Shown one piece after another: positions 52,399 through 60,845 of a stretch of 64,000 nucleotides of DNA. Source of the stretch: MKSF01 sp037190225. GTDB lineage: Bacteria > Bacteroidota > Bacteroidia > Chitinophagales > Chitinophagaceae. Positions within the stretch are counted from its first letter, which is position 1. Each line of letters opens with the position of its first letter. Under the pieces are notes generated by a model. That model was not told the origin of the DNA. It ran no database searches and was given only the letters and a program-made list of their open reading frames with translations. The translations under genes were made by a program, and so were the position numbers. The stretch covers positions 1 to 64,000 of the forward strand of contig JBBCJL010000013.1 in NCBI GenBank assembly GCA_037190225.1, written 5' to 3'.

Positions 52399-54777
52399 CT
52401 AATTCCTCAGCACTTTACCGCCGTTCAGGATGGACTGGATACGCTCTAATGTTTTTCTTTCCGCGCTGAGCTCCAGGAATGCCTGGCGTTCCAGGTCCAG
52501 TAAATATTGCTCGCTGACCCGGGTCGGTGCAGAGAGGTCGCCTCCTGCCATTACATAGCCCAGCTTTTGGGAGATCTTTACATCGTGATCGGAGATATAA
52601 TGGCCGGCACGCATGCTGTCGGCTCCCAGGTATGCCAGTCCCAGGGCCTGCTTACCCAATACTAAAACATCTTTGCGCGGTTGCGGGGCCACATAGCCTT
52701 CATCCGCCAGCAGCAGGCATTCCTTTTTGGCTTCCAGCAGCAGGCGTTTCTGGGATAATACGACCTTATCCCTGCCTTTTACCAGGTAGCCCAGCTCGAA
52801 TGCTTCCTCTGCGCTGGTGGAAACCTTAGCCTGGCCTATCGTCAGGAACCTGTCCCTGAACCTGTTCAGCGCCACATCGCCTTCTTTCAGCTCATCGGCT
52901 GTACGAAGCGCGAATTCTTTGCTGCCGCCGCCGCCGGGGATCAGTCCCACCCCAAATTCTACCAGCCCGATATAGGACTCCGCGTGCGCTACCACCTTAT
53001 CTGCATGCAGGCACATTTCACAGCCGCCGCCTAAGGTCATATTATGAGGCGCTACGACTACCGGTATGCCGGAATAGCGTACGCGCATCATCGTGTTCTG
53101 GAACTGGCGGATGGCAAAATCCAGCTCGTCCCACTCCTCCTCCACGGCCATCATAAAGATCAGCCCGACATTGGCTCCCGCGCTGAAATTGGCGCCGGTA
53201 TTGCTGATCACCAGGCCTTTATAATCTTTTTCCGCGATATCAATAGCTTTATTGATGCCTTCCAGCACTTCGCCGCCTATGGTATTCATCTTGGTCCTGA
53301 ATTCCAGGTTCAGGATGCCGTTGCCGATATCCTTTAAAACGGTGCCTGAGTTTTGCCAGACTATTTTATCGGCTCCTATCAGGTCTATATTGATAAATTC
53401 TTCTGTTCCCGGGATGATCTTATAGGACCCGGAAGGAATATCATAATAATATCTCCGGCCGTCACGGGTCTGGTAAAAGGAGGTGTTGCCCGCTGCCAGC
53501 ATGGTCTTTACCCAGTCAGCCACCTTGTGCCCGGCTGCTTCTATGCTTGCAACCGTTTTGGCGATATCCAGGGTGTCCCAGATCTTGAATGGCCCCATTT
53601 CCCAGCCAAAGCCGGCTTCTATGGCGTCATCTATCTTGTAAAGCTCGTCTGCTATTTCCGGGATCCGGTTGGAGATATAGGCAAAAAGGCTGTAGAAAGT
53701 GGTACGGTAAAAGTCCCCTGCCCTGTCCTTATCTGCCAGCAGCACCTTGAACCTGTCCGCCAGGTTGTCTATCTGCCCGGTTGTTTCCAGGACCGAGAAT
53801 TTTGCTTTCCCTGCTTTTTTATATGCTAATGTTTTCAGGTCTAAGGAAAGTATCTCGCTTTTACCGTCCTCACCTTTTACCTTTTTGAAAAATCCCTGCT
53901 CTGTTTTGCTACCCAGCCATTTATTCCCGATCATCGTATTGATGAAATCAGGGACCTTAAAGGTATCCTTCGCTTCATCATGCTGTAATCCCTGGTATAA
54001 GCCGTTGGTTACCATTACCAGGGTATCCAGGCCCACCACATCGGCCGTACGGAAGGTCGCAGATTTGGGGCGGCCTATAACAGGACCGGTCAGCTTGTCC
54101 ACCTCGTCGATGGTCATGCCGGTCTTTTCCACGTATTGCAAGATGCCGGCCATGCTGAAGACGCCTATCCTGTTGGAGATAAAAGCGGGAGTATCTTTAC
54201 ACAGTACCGTGGTCTTCCCCAGCACCTTTTCCCCGTAAGCCATCAGGAAATCCGTCACTTCCGGTAATGTATGGGACGTAGGTATGATCTCTAATAATTT
54301 CAGGTAACGCGGCGGGTTAAAGAAGTGTGTCCCGCAGAAATGTGCCTTAAAATCATCGCTTCTCCCTTCCGCCATTAAATGGATCGGTATGCCGGAAGTA
54401 TTGGAGGAGACCAGGGTGCCGGGCTTCCGGTACTGCTCCACTCTTTCAAACAGGGATCGTTTGATATCCAGTCGTTCGATGATGACCTCTATCACCCAGT
54501 CGCAGCCGGCAATTTCGGGCAGGTTGTCCTCGAAATTCCCGGTAGTGATCCGCGTCACGAACGATTTGCTGTAAATGGGTGAGGGATTGGATTTGAGCGC
54601 GAACTGCAGGGCATCGTTCACGATCCTGTTCCTGGCTTTTTTATCATCGGCCGGCGCATCTTTGGGTACAATGTCCAGCAGTAATACTTCTATGCCGGCA
54701 TTGGCAAAGTGACAGGCAATACGGCTGCCCATAACTCCTGATCCGAGGACGGCTACTTTTTTAATGATCCTTTTCAT
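52399..54777 (-). CDS. fadN: 3-hydroxyacyl-CoA dehydrogenase / enoyl-CoA hydratase (FadN type)
   Basis: The 792-residue bifunctional enzyme has the dehydrogenase first, as in Bacillus FadN. The NAD-binding site is VLGSGVMGSRIA (residues 10-21), with SSNTSGIP and the catalytic THFFNPPRYLKLLEIIP. A C-terminal 3HCDH domain lies in the middle. A crotonase domain occupies about 470-700 (TGANFSAGANVGL, LGGGCEMCLHADKV, VGLIPGGGGSKEF). It hydrates enoyl-CoA and oxidises the product in the cytoplasm. It is the first gene of the fadN-thiolase-dehydrogenase operon, 93 bp downstream of the TetR regulator gene. Confidence 0.95.
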   Translation of the reverse strand: MKRIIKKVAVLGSGVMGSRIACHFANAGIEVLLLDIVPKDAPADDKKARNRIVNDALQFALKSNPSPIYSKSFVTRITTGNFEDNLPEIAGCDWVIEVIIERLDIKRSLFERVEQYRKPGTLVSSNTSGIPIHLMAEGRSDDFKAHFCGTHFFNPPRYLKLLEIIPTSHTLPEVTDFLMAYGEKVLGKTTVLCKDTPAFISNRIGVFSMAGILQYVEKTGMTIDEVDKLTGPVIGRPKSATFRTADVVGLDTLVMVTNGLYQGLQHDEAKDTFKVPDFINTMIGNKWLGSKTEQGFFKKVKGEDGKSEILSLDLKTLAYKKAGKAKFSVLETTGQIDNLADRFKVLLADKDRAGDFYRTTFYSLFAYISNRIPEIADELYKIDDAIEAGFGWEMGPFKIWDTLDIAKTVASIEAAGHKVADWVKTMLAAGNTSFYQTRDGRRYYYDIPSGSYKIIPGTEEFINIDLIGADKIVWQNSGTVLKDIGNGILNLEFRTKMNTIGGEVLEGINKAIDIAEKDYKGLVISNTGANFSAGANVGLIFMMAVEEEWDELDFAIRQFQNTMMRVRYSGIPVVVAPHNMTLGGGCEMCLHADKVVAHAESYIGLVEFGVGLIPGGGGSKEFALRTADELKEGDVALNRFRDRFLTIGQAKVSTSAEEAFELGYLVKGRDKVVLSQKRLLLEAKKECLLLADEGYVAPQPRKDVLVLGKQALGLAYLGADSMRAGHYISDHDVKISQKLGYVMAGGDLSAPTRVSEQYLLDLERQAFLELSAERKTLERIQSILNGGKVLRN

Positions 54778-54870
54778 TCGTATATTTTTTTGAATGGTTA
54801 ATCAAAACATCATCAACATGCTTCCCTGTGAAAATTAAGCATTGCGATGTTCTGTTCACAATTTGCTTGT

Positions 54871-55446
54871 TTACTTTTTTGTTACGGTTACGGCTTCCCA
54901 GACAGCATTATAAAATTCTTTCCGGGTGCTCTCTTTCCGGAGATTGGTCTTCCTGGCCAGGTGCAGCTTTATGATGGTGTTCAGGCTGCCGTGAATGAGC
55001 GCGAGCAGCACGGATTCGTCCAGCGGCTTGATAAGCCGGAGCGTTTTTCCCTGCGCCATCATTTTATAAATAGGCAAAAGCAGGGAAAAGTTCATATCCT
55101 GGTTTTCTTTGAACAGGAAAGGCGCGTAGGTATATTGTTCCACAAAGCTGAAATGGTCCGGGTTCTTAAGATAGAACATCACCGCGGCGTCGAGCATAGC
55201 AAAGAAATTAGCCTGTAATGCCCTTTCTTCCTCGTATGCTTCCAGGATGGCCTGGTTGAATTCCTCTGCTATCATCGCATACAACGCATTGATAAGGTCT
55301 TCCTTTCCCTTGAAATAGAGATAGATGGTTCCTGCGGCCACACCGGCTTCCTGTGCGATGCTTTTCATATTCAGATGATAAAAGCCCTGCCTGTTGACCA
55401 GCTTCAGCACACTTTTCAGGATCGCATTTCTTTTATTCCGGATCAT
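54871..55446 (-). CDS. TetR-family regulator of fatty-acid degradation (FadR-like)
   Basis: The 191-residue protein has the TetR N-terminal helix-turn-helix: RNAILKSVLKLVNRQGFYHLN, then IAQEAGVAAGTIYLYFKGKEDL. The ligand-binding helices follow. Its position upstream of fadN, and a FadR-like palindromic operator in front of its own start, suggest it represses the fad genes and is released by long-chain acyl-CoA, as B. subtilis FadR is (inference). Confidence 0.88.
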   Translation of the reverse strand: MIRNKRNAILKSVLKLVNRQGFYHLNMKSIAQEAGVAAGTIYLYFKGKEDLINALYAMIAEEFNQAILEAYEEERALQANFFAMLDAAVMFYLKNPDHFSFVEQYTYAPFLFKENQDMNFSLLLPIYKMMAQGKTLRLIKPLDESVLLALIHGSLNTIIKLHLARKTNLRKESTRKEFYNAVWEAVTVTKK

Positions 55447-55476
55447 CTGCCAATTGATTTTAATGGCAATTTACGT

Positions 55477-55506
55477 AAAATAAATGAATGAACATTCATT
55501 TATTTT
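55477..55506. promoter_or_regulatory. palindromic operator, FadR-like
   Basis: AAAATAAATGAATG and CATTCATTTATTTT flank a two-base AA centre, a perfect 30-bp inverted repeat 31 bp upstream of the regulator's ATG. The core ATGAATG-AA-CATTCAT is close to the B. subtilis FadR operator (TGAATGA-TCATTCA type). I find no second copy in front of fadN or the FadL-type gene, so autoregulation with read-through into fadN is the simplest reading. Confidence 0.7.
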
Positions 55507-55724
55507 GTGAAATAAATTTGCGGAGATTTTGTGGGGAGTCAGGGAAAAGGGTAGGAACCGATAGCGGAGGTTAAAAGTGGAGTTGAAGAAATATAGCGGG
55601 TTATCTAGGATTAAGATCAACTTTACGGTAGTAATGAACTCTTTAAAATAAGCCTTCATTACCAGCTTATTGATCTCTTCCAATCCGCGCGATCAGGCTA
55701 CCGCTGCCGGAAAGTTATGAGCCA

Positions 55725-58118
55725 TCAAAAAGGATAACCGATCGCGATATTAAAGTTCATATTGTCTTTTCTCCACTGGCCGTCCGCGATGCGGGAGTGC
55801 TGGATGGTCCATCCGTTGTTTTCCCGGACATAGGGCTTTTTGGCCTGGAAGGCAAAGTCGGTACGGAGGACGAGAAAACCACCCAGGTCGAAGCGGATAC
55901 CAAAACCATAGCTCGCGGCGAGGTCGCTGTACAGGTTTTCAAACCGGAAATTGGCGCCCGGCATGTTGGGCGTGGGGTTCATCAGCCAGATATTGCCGGC
56001 ATCAGCAAAGAGCGCGCCGTTGATCTGGATGGCCCCGGACCAGACGGTAATGATCGGGAACCGGTATTCTGCATTCAGCTCCAGCTTGATATCGCCCGCC
56101 TGGTCCACGAAAAGCAGGGACGTATTGTTATCTTTCAGGGCATTGAAGCTGCCGGGACCCAGTACCCGGGGCCGCCACCCTCTTACGCTGTAGGCGCCAC
56201 CCACAAAGTATTGCTTGATATAGGGCAGGGAAGTCGCTTTGTTGTAGGGAATGCCCACACCCCCGTAAAACCGGAAGGCCCAGCTGGCCCTGTTGTTCCT
56301 GATATACTGGCGGATATCGAAGTCCATCCTGACATATTCGGCAAATTTCAGGCCGTCTCCCGACCGGTTCAGGGTGTACAGCGCATTGATCCCGTTCATC
56401 AGGAGGCCGCCTTCTTCCAGGCCCAGCCTTAGGATACGGTAGGAGCGGGGATTCTTCAGCTCAGAGTTATATACATACTCAATATTCTCGCCCTCTATAA
56501 AGGTCTCCTGGTAGCTGTTCCGGATGGCCGGTATGCTGTCCATCCTTTCCTGGAATACTTTGGATATATTGGAGAGGTGCAGGAAGTTCACAAAAATAGG
56601 CTTGACCGACCACTGCTCATAGGTGGAGGCCCGCCACCGGTAGCCCCAGCCGGCATTGACGCTCCGGAGGTCAAAATAATCGGTGCGTTTCAGGTAGTTG
56701 ATACCGCCCTCCAGGAATGTTTTAGGCACCAGTGTCCGGCTGAACCTGTTCGGGTTCACCGGGAGGATGAACTTGGGGAAGGTAAGATTAAAGTTAAGAC
56801 CGGCATTCTGCGAAAAGAGATAGAACTGCCGGAAGTAGTTAAGGTCCGTCTGGGCCTTGTTCTGGTTGGCCTCCACCCCGTACGACCCGGTGATGGTCAG
56901 CCTGTTGGCCCCTTTCAGGAAGTTCTTGTCCGTAATGCTCATATTGACGGCAGTACCTACGGTGTACAGGTCGCCGCCGGTCACCTCGATATTGGTGCCG
57001 AAATCGTATTTCTTATTGGCGCTTAAAATGATCCGCGTCCTCAGTCCCGTGCTGCCTTCGTACGCGGGCTCCACGGAGATCCTTACCAGCTGGAATATTT
57101 CCAGGTCATTCAGCAGTTTAAGCGTCTGGCTGTAAGCGTCCTGTGTAAATATAATGCCCGGCCTGAGCAGTATCTTCTGATCTATGATATTAAAATTGAT
57201 GTAATGATCAATATACTTAAACGTGATGCCGTTTATCTTTTTCTCGGAATAGGTATTTTCCGGCGCGCCTTCCAGGTACTGCATATAGACGGTCACATCG
57301 GCTATGTGGTGCACCCTGTAGGCGCTGCTGTCCCTGGAGTTATAAATGTTGATATCAATATCCAGCCCTCTTTTCCGTTTGTTCTGCCGGCGTTGGTACT
57401 GCGGGTTTTTGTAATCTACCGCCACGGAAGCCGTGTCCAGCTCAAAGGTGATATTATTGGTGCCGAAGCTATAATAGCCCCAGTTCCGCAGCTCATTTAC
57501 AATACGGATCCTTTCCCCGCTCACCACGATATGGTTGTAATTGGTGTATTGCTCCAGGCGGGTCTTTTTAAGGCTGCTCTTTAAAATATTATGGATGGTG
57601 CTGTCTTCACAATTGACCCGTACATTGTTGATCACGTACAGGTTGCCTGTCTGGATCTTGTAAGTGGTGCGCGCTTTCTTTTTCCTGTATTTCACCTGCG
57701 CCTCCACCTGGGGATTGAAATATCCCTGGTTGATAAGGAATCCTCTTATATTGTCCAGTGAGCGGAGCATGAGCAAGGAGTCGAAAATGACGGGAGGCTC
57801 CACGAAGTTCGTCCGGAGCTGGATATTATTCGTGTCTTTCTGGTAGGTTTTATAGCGCAGGTTGTAAAGGTTCAGCTTATAGGGCGCACCCAGCAAATAG
57901 CTGTTGGGTCTTTGCAGGATGACCGATGTCACATCTTCCCGGAAGCTGCTTTTGGAGGACAGGCTGATATCCGATTCGATCTGTACTGTATTTTTTCTCA
58001 GCAGGTACTGGTCCGGGCCGAGGTGCCGTGTGCCGCTGCAGGATGCCAGAAGCGCTGCCAGGAAAACCATAACCGTTACAGGAAGTAAGCTACTGTATGG
58101 AGAATGTTCAAAAGGCAT
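55725..58118 (-). CDS. tamL: TamL-type BamA/TamA family outer-membrane assembly lipoprotein
   Basis: The 797-residue protein has a lipoprotein signal (VMVFLAALLASC, lipidation Cys27) followed by SGTRHLGPDQYLLRKNTVQI, a start typical of Bacteroidota TamL. POTRA-like modules fill about 100-400. A 16-stranded Omp85 barrel occupies the rest, with the signature YFVGGAYSVRGWRPR and a terminal aromatic (IAIGYPF). It should help insert outer-membrane proteins together with a TamB partner, which is not in this window. It is divergent from the SpoU methyltransferase gene. Confidence 0.9.
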   Translation of the reverse strand: MPFEHSPYSSLLPVTVMVFLAALLASCSGTRHLGPDQYLLRKNTVQIESDISLSSKSSFREDVTSVILQRPNSYLLGAPYKLNLYNLRYKTYQKDTNNIQLRTNFVEPPVIFDSLLMLRSLDNIRGFLINQGYFNPQVEAQVKYRKKKARTTYKIQTGNLYVINNVRVNCEDSTIHNILKSSLKKTRLEQYTNYNHIVVSGERIRIVNELRNWGYYSFGTNNITFELDTASVAVDYKNPQYQRRQNKRKRGLDIDINIYNSRDSSAYRVHHIADVTVYMQYLEGAPENTYSEKKINGITFKYIDHYINFNIIDQKILLRPGIIFTQDAYSQTLKLLNDLEIFQLVRISVEPAYEGSTGLRTRIILSANKKYDFGTNIEVTGGDLYTVGTAVNMSITDKNFLKGANRLTITGSYGVEANQNKAQTDLNYFRQFYLFSQNAGLNFNLTFPKFILPVNPNRFSRTLVPKTFLEGGINYLKRTDYFDLRSVNAGWGYRWRASTYEQWSVKPIFVNFLHLSNISKVFQERMDSIPAIRNSYQETFIEGENIEYVYNSELKNPRSYRILRLGLEEGGLLMNGINALYTLNRSGDGLKFAEYVRMDFDIRQYIRNNRASWAFRFYGGVGIPYNKATSLPYIKQYFVGGAYSVRGWRPRVLGPGSFNALKDNNTSLLFVDQAGDIKLELNAEYRFPIITVWSGAIQINGALFADAGNIWLMNPTPNMPGANFRFENLYSDLAASYGFGIRFDLGGFLVLRTDFAFQAKKPYVRENNGWTIQHSRIADGQWRKDNMNFNIAIGYPF

Positions 58119-58227
58119 TTGTCGGGCAGTCAGTTTTAGTCTGTTGGGAAATACGGGAATTGAAAGATTATTCCGAAATTTGCAAAATCCTGTTTACTGT
58201 ACAAAATTGTAGAATTATTCCTTATAA

Positions 58228-58968
58228 ATGACAAAAGCACAACTTAAATATTTCCAAAGCCTGTCCATGGCCAGGAACAGGAAGCAGGAGCGCCGTTACC
58301 TGGTGGAAGGCGATAAAAGCGCATTGGAGTGGATAGCGGATGCCCGGTTTGTAATGCACATCATAGCCACGGCAGAATGGTTGTCGGCGCATGCCGGCGC
58401 TGTTGCGCCTTTCCGGAACCGGTGCGTGGAAGCTTTGCCTCATGAGATCGCAAAGATCAGTACCCTGAGCACGCCCACGCAGGTGGTCGTAGTGGCCGGG
58501 ATGCCCGAGCCGGAAGCACCTGTATTGACGGCAGGGCAATGGTATCTCGCGCTGGACGGCATAAGGGATCCGGGAAATATGGGTACCATCATCCGGACCG
58601 CTGACTGGTTCGGGATACGGGATGTGCTGGTAAGCGAAGATTGTGTGGAGACATTCAATCCTAAAGTTGTACAGGCTAGCATGGGCAGCCTGCTGAGAGT
58701 ACGCGTCACCGCTTATGCAGATCTGTTACAGGCGCTGCAGCAATCGGGCAGGCCGGTCTATACCACCCACCTGAAAGGCAGCGATATCAGGTCTTCGGCC
58801 GGGATTGAAAGCGGCATTATCCTGATGGGCAATGAATCCAGGGGTGTAGGCCCTGATTTTGAGGCCATATCATCGAGACTGTTGTTCATTCCCAGGGTAG
58901 GGGATGCGGAATCGCTGAATGTGGCGGTAGCTACCGGTATTGTCTGCAGCTACCTGATATTGAAATAA
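58228..58968 (+). CDS. SpoU/TrmH-family RNA 2'-O-methyltransferase
   Basis: The 246-residue protein has a substrate-binding N-terminal domain (MTKAQLKYFQSLSMARNRKQERRYLVEGDK) and the SpoU knot motifs: motif 1 LDGIRDPGNMGTIIRTADWFG, motif 2 LMGNESRGVG and motif 3 IPRVGDAESLNVAVATGI. It methylates the 2'-OH of a ribose in rRNA or tRNA with SAM; the exact target is unclear. tsaD follows after 16 bp, starting a three-gene RNA-modification operon. Confidence 0.92.
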   Translation: MTKAQLKYFQSLSMARNRKQERRYLVEGDKSALEWIADARFVMHIIATAEWLSAHAGAVAPFRNRCVEALPHEIAKISTLSTPTQVVVVAGMPEPEAPVLTAGQWYLALDGIRDPGNMGTIIRTADWFGIRDVLVSEDCVETFNPKVVQASMGSLLRVRVTAYADLLQALQQSGRPVYTTHLKGSDIRSSAGIESGIILMGNESRGVGPDFEAISSRLLFIPRVGDAESLNVAVATGIVCSYLILK

Positions 58969-58984
58969 GCGAGAAGCAGCATAT

Positions 58985-59995
58985 ATGAATTCTGATATAA
59001 ATATACTGGCCATAGAGTCTTCCTGTGATGAGACCGCAGCATCGGTGATCGTCAACGGGACAGTGAAAAGTAATATCGTGGCCACTCAAAAGGTGCATGA
59101 GCAGTACGGGGGCGTAGTGCCCGAGCTGGCCTCCCGCGCCCATATGCAAAATATAGTGCCTATTACGGACCTGGCCCTGAAAGAATCGGGCCTGAGGAAG
59201 CAGGAGCTGTCAGCCATTGCATTCACTCAGTCCCCGGGCCTGATAGGAGCTCTGCTGGTAGGCGCAGGATTCGCCAAGGGTATGGCGCAGGCGCTTGGCA
59301 TTCCGCTCATCGCCGTGCAGCATATCAGGGCGCACGTGATGGCGCATTTTATAGAAGCGCCGCGGCCGGAATTTCCTTTTTTATGCCTTACTGTTTCCGG
59401 GGGACATACCCAGCTGGTCATCTGCCATGATCACCTGCGGCATGAGGTCATCGGCTCCACGAAAGATGATGCTGCGGGAGAAGCCTTTGATAAGATCGCA
59501 AAGATGATAGGGCTGCCGTATCCCGGAGGTCCGCACCTGGATAAGCTGGCGCAGTCGGGCGACCCGCTGGCATTTGAATACCCGGTAGGGAACCTCAGCG
59601 GTTATGATTACAGCTTCAGCGGCCTGAAAACAGCCGTCTTATATCACCTGCAGAAGGCGGTCAGGCAACAACCTGATTTTATTACCGCCTACCTGGATGA
59701 TATTTGCGCATCAGTGCAGCATACCATTGTCACAACGCTGCTGCTGAAGATGAAAAAGGCCATTAAGGCTTATGATATAAAACATATCGGTATTGCTGGC
59801 GGTGTAAGCGCCAACAGCGGGCTCCGCTCCGGCATTGCGAAGCTGGCGGAGGAGATGAATGTAAAGGTGTACATTCCTAAATTTGAATACTGTACCGATA
59901 ATGCGGCCATGATCGCCATGACCGCTCATTATATGTACCAGAACCGGGAGTTCAGCGACCTTTCGGTGATACCTTCAGCCCGTACAAATGTGTAA
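58985..59995 (+). CDS. tsaD: tRNA N6-adenosine threonylcarbamoyltransferase TsaD
   Basis: TsaD transfers threonylcarbamoyl to A37 of ANN-decoding tRNAs with TsaB and TsaE. The 336-residue protein shows AIESSCDETAASV at the start, the metal-binding HIRAH (in AVQHIRAHVMAHF), TVSGGHTQLV, and GGVSANSGLR near the end. It lies 16 bp after the SpoU gene, and its stop is two bases before trmN6. tsaB and tsaE are not in the window; a YciO-type relative of the donor-synthesising enzyme is at 34517. Confidence 0.96.
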   Translation: MNSDINILAIESSCDETAASVIVNGTVKSNIVATQKVHEQYGGVVPELASRAHMQNIVPITDLALKESGLRKQELSAIAFTQSPGLIGALLVGAGFAKGMAQALGIPLIAVQHIRAHVMAHFIEAPRPEFPFLCLTVSGGHTQLVICHDHLRHEVIGSTKDDAAGEAFDKIAKMIGLPYPGGPHLDKLAQSGDPLAFEYPVGNLSGYDYSFSGLKTAVLYHLQKAVRQQPDFITAYLDDICASVQHTIVTTLLLKMKKAIKAYDIKHIGIAGGVSANSGLRSGIAKLAEEMNVKVYIPKFEYCTDNAAMIAMTAHYMYQNREFSDLSVIPSARTNV

Positions 59996-59997
59996 GT

Positions 59998-60762
59998 ATG
60001 CCCAATAATTGGTTCCAGTTCCGGCAGTTCCGGGTAGAGCAGGATCAATGCGGGATGAAGGTATCTACGGATGCCTGTGTCTTCGGCGGGCTGCTGATCC
60101 GTATCATGAAAGGGCTGCCTGACGCTGCAAGCGCGCTGGATATCGGGACCGGGACCGGTTTATTATCCCTGATGCTGGCGCAGGAGTTTCCATCTCTTCA
60201 TATAGATGCCGTGGAAATTGACAGGGATGCTTACGGACAGGCGTGCTACAATATTGAACACAGCCCCTGGACCGGGCGTATCCGGTGTCATTACGGCAGC
60301 ATACAGGAATATACGCAGAACAGTCAACAGCAGTATGACCTTATCATCTGCAATCCCCCGTTCTTTACCGGTCATCTGCCGGCCGCCGAAGCAAAAAGGC
60401 AGCTGGCCAGGCATACCGCATCCCTGTCCCATGCCGAGCTGCTGCACGCGGTCAGCAGGCTGCTTTTGCCCGGCGGTCTGGCGGGCCTGCTGTATCCCGC
60501 ATCGGAAGAGGGCAGGGTAGAGTCTGAGCTGGAAAGATCCGGCCTGGAGGTCTGCAAAAAGATAAAAATTTACCCCTCGCATAATAAAAGTTACAACAGG
60601 GTCGTTTACATCCTGAGCGATAAGATACAGGTGCCGGATTTTCCGGATCATTTTTACCTGCGGGGCAGCGATAATGCCTACAGCGATGACTATAAAGCGC
60701 TTCTACAAAATTTCCTTCTGGAAAAAAATAATTTTTTAGAAAAGAAAATATCCATAAATTAG
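59998..60762 (+). CDS. trmN6: tRNA1(Val) A37 N6-methyltransferase TrmN6
   Basis: The 254-residue SAM-dependent methyltransferase has the family start FRQFRVEQDQCGMKVSTDACVFG, motif I LDIGTGTGLLSLMLA, the acidic DAVEIDRDAYGQA and the adenine-methylating motif NPPFF (DLIICNPPFF). E. coli TrmN6 (YfiC) methylates A37 of tRNA-Val. It is the third gene of the RNA-modification operon. Confidence 0.9.
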   Translation: MPNNWFQFRQFRVEQDQCGMKVSTDACVFGGLLIRIMKGLPDAASALDIGTGTGLLSLMLAQEFPSLHIDAVEIDRDAYGQACYNIEHSPWTGRIRCHYGSIQEYTQNSQQQYDLIICNPPFFTGHLPAAEAKRQLARHTASLSHAELLHAVSRLLLPGGLAGLLYPASEEGRVESELERSGLEVCKKIKIYPSHNKSYNRVVYILSDKIQVPDFPDHFYLRGSDNAYSDDYKALLQNFLLEKNNFLEKKISIN

Positions 60763-60845
60763 CAAATTGATATTTTCATTCTCTTACCTGAGCATTAAAT
60801 TTTCATCAACAAAACATCAATAACATTATAATTAAATTAATTAAA

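Noticed and set aside
55471..55683. 70-residue minus-strand frame upstream of the TetR gene
   Set aside because: It overlaps the palindromic operator, has low-complexity A/T-driven composition and no recognisable domain.
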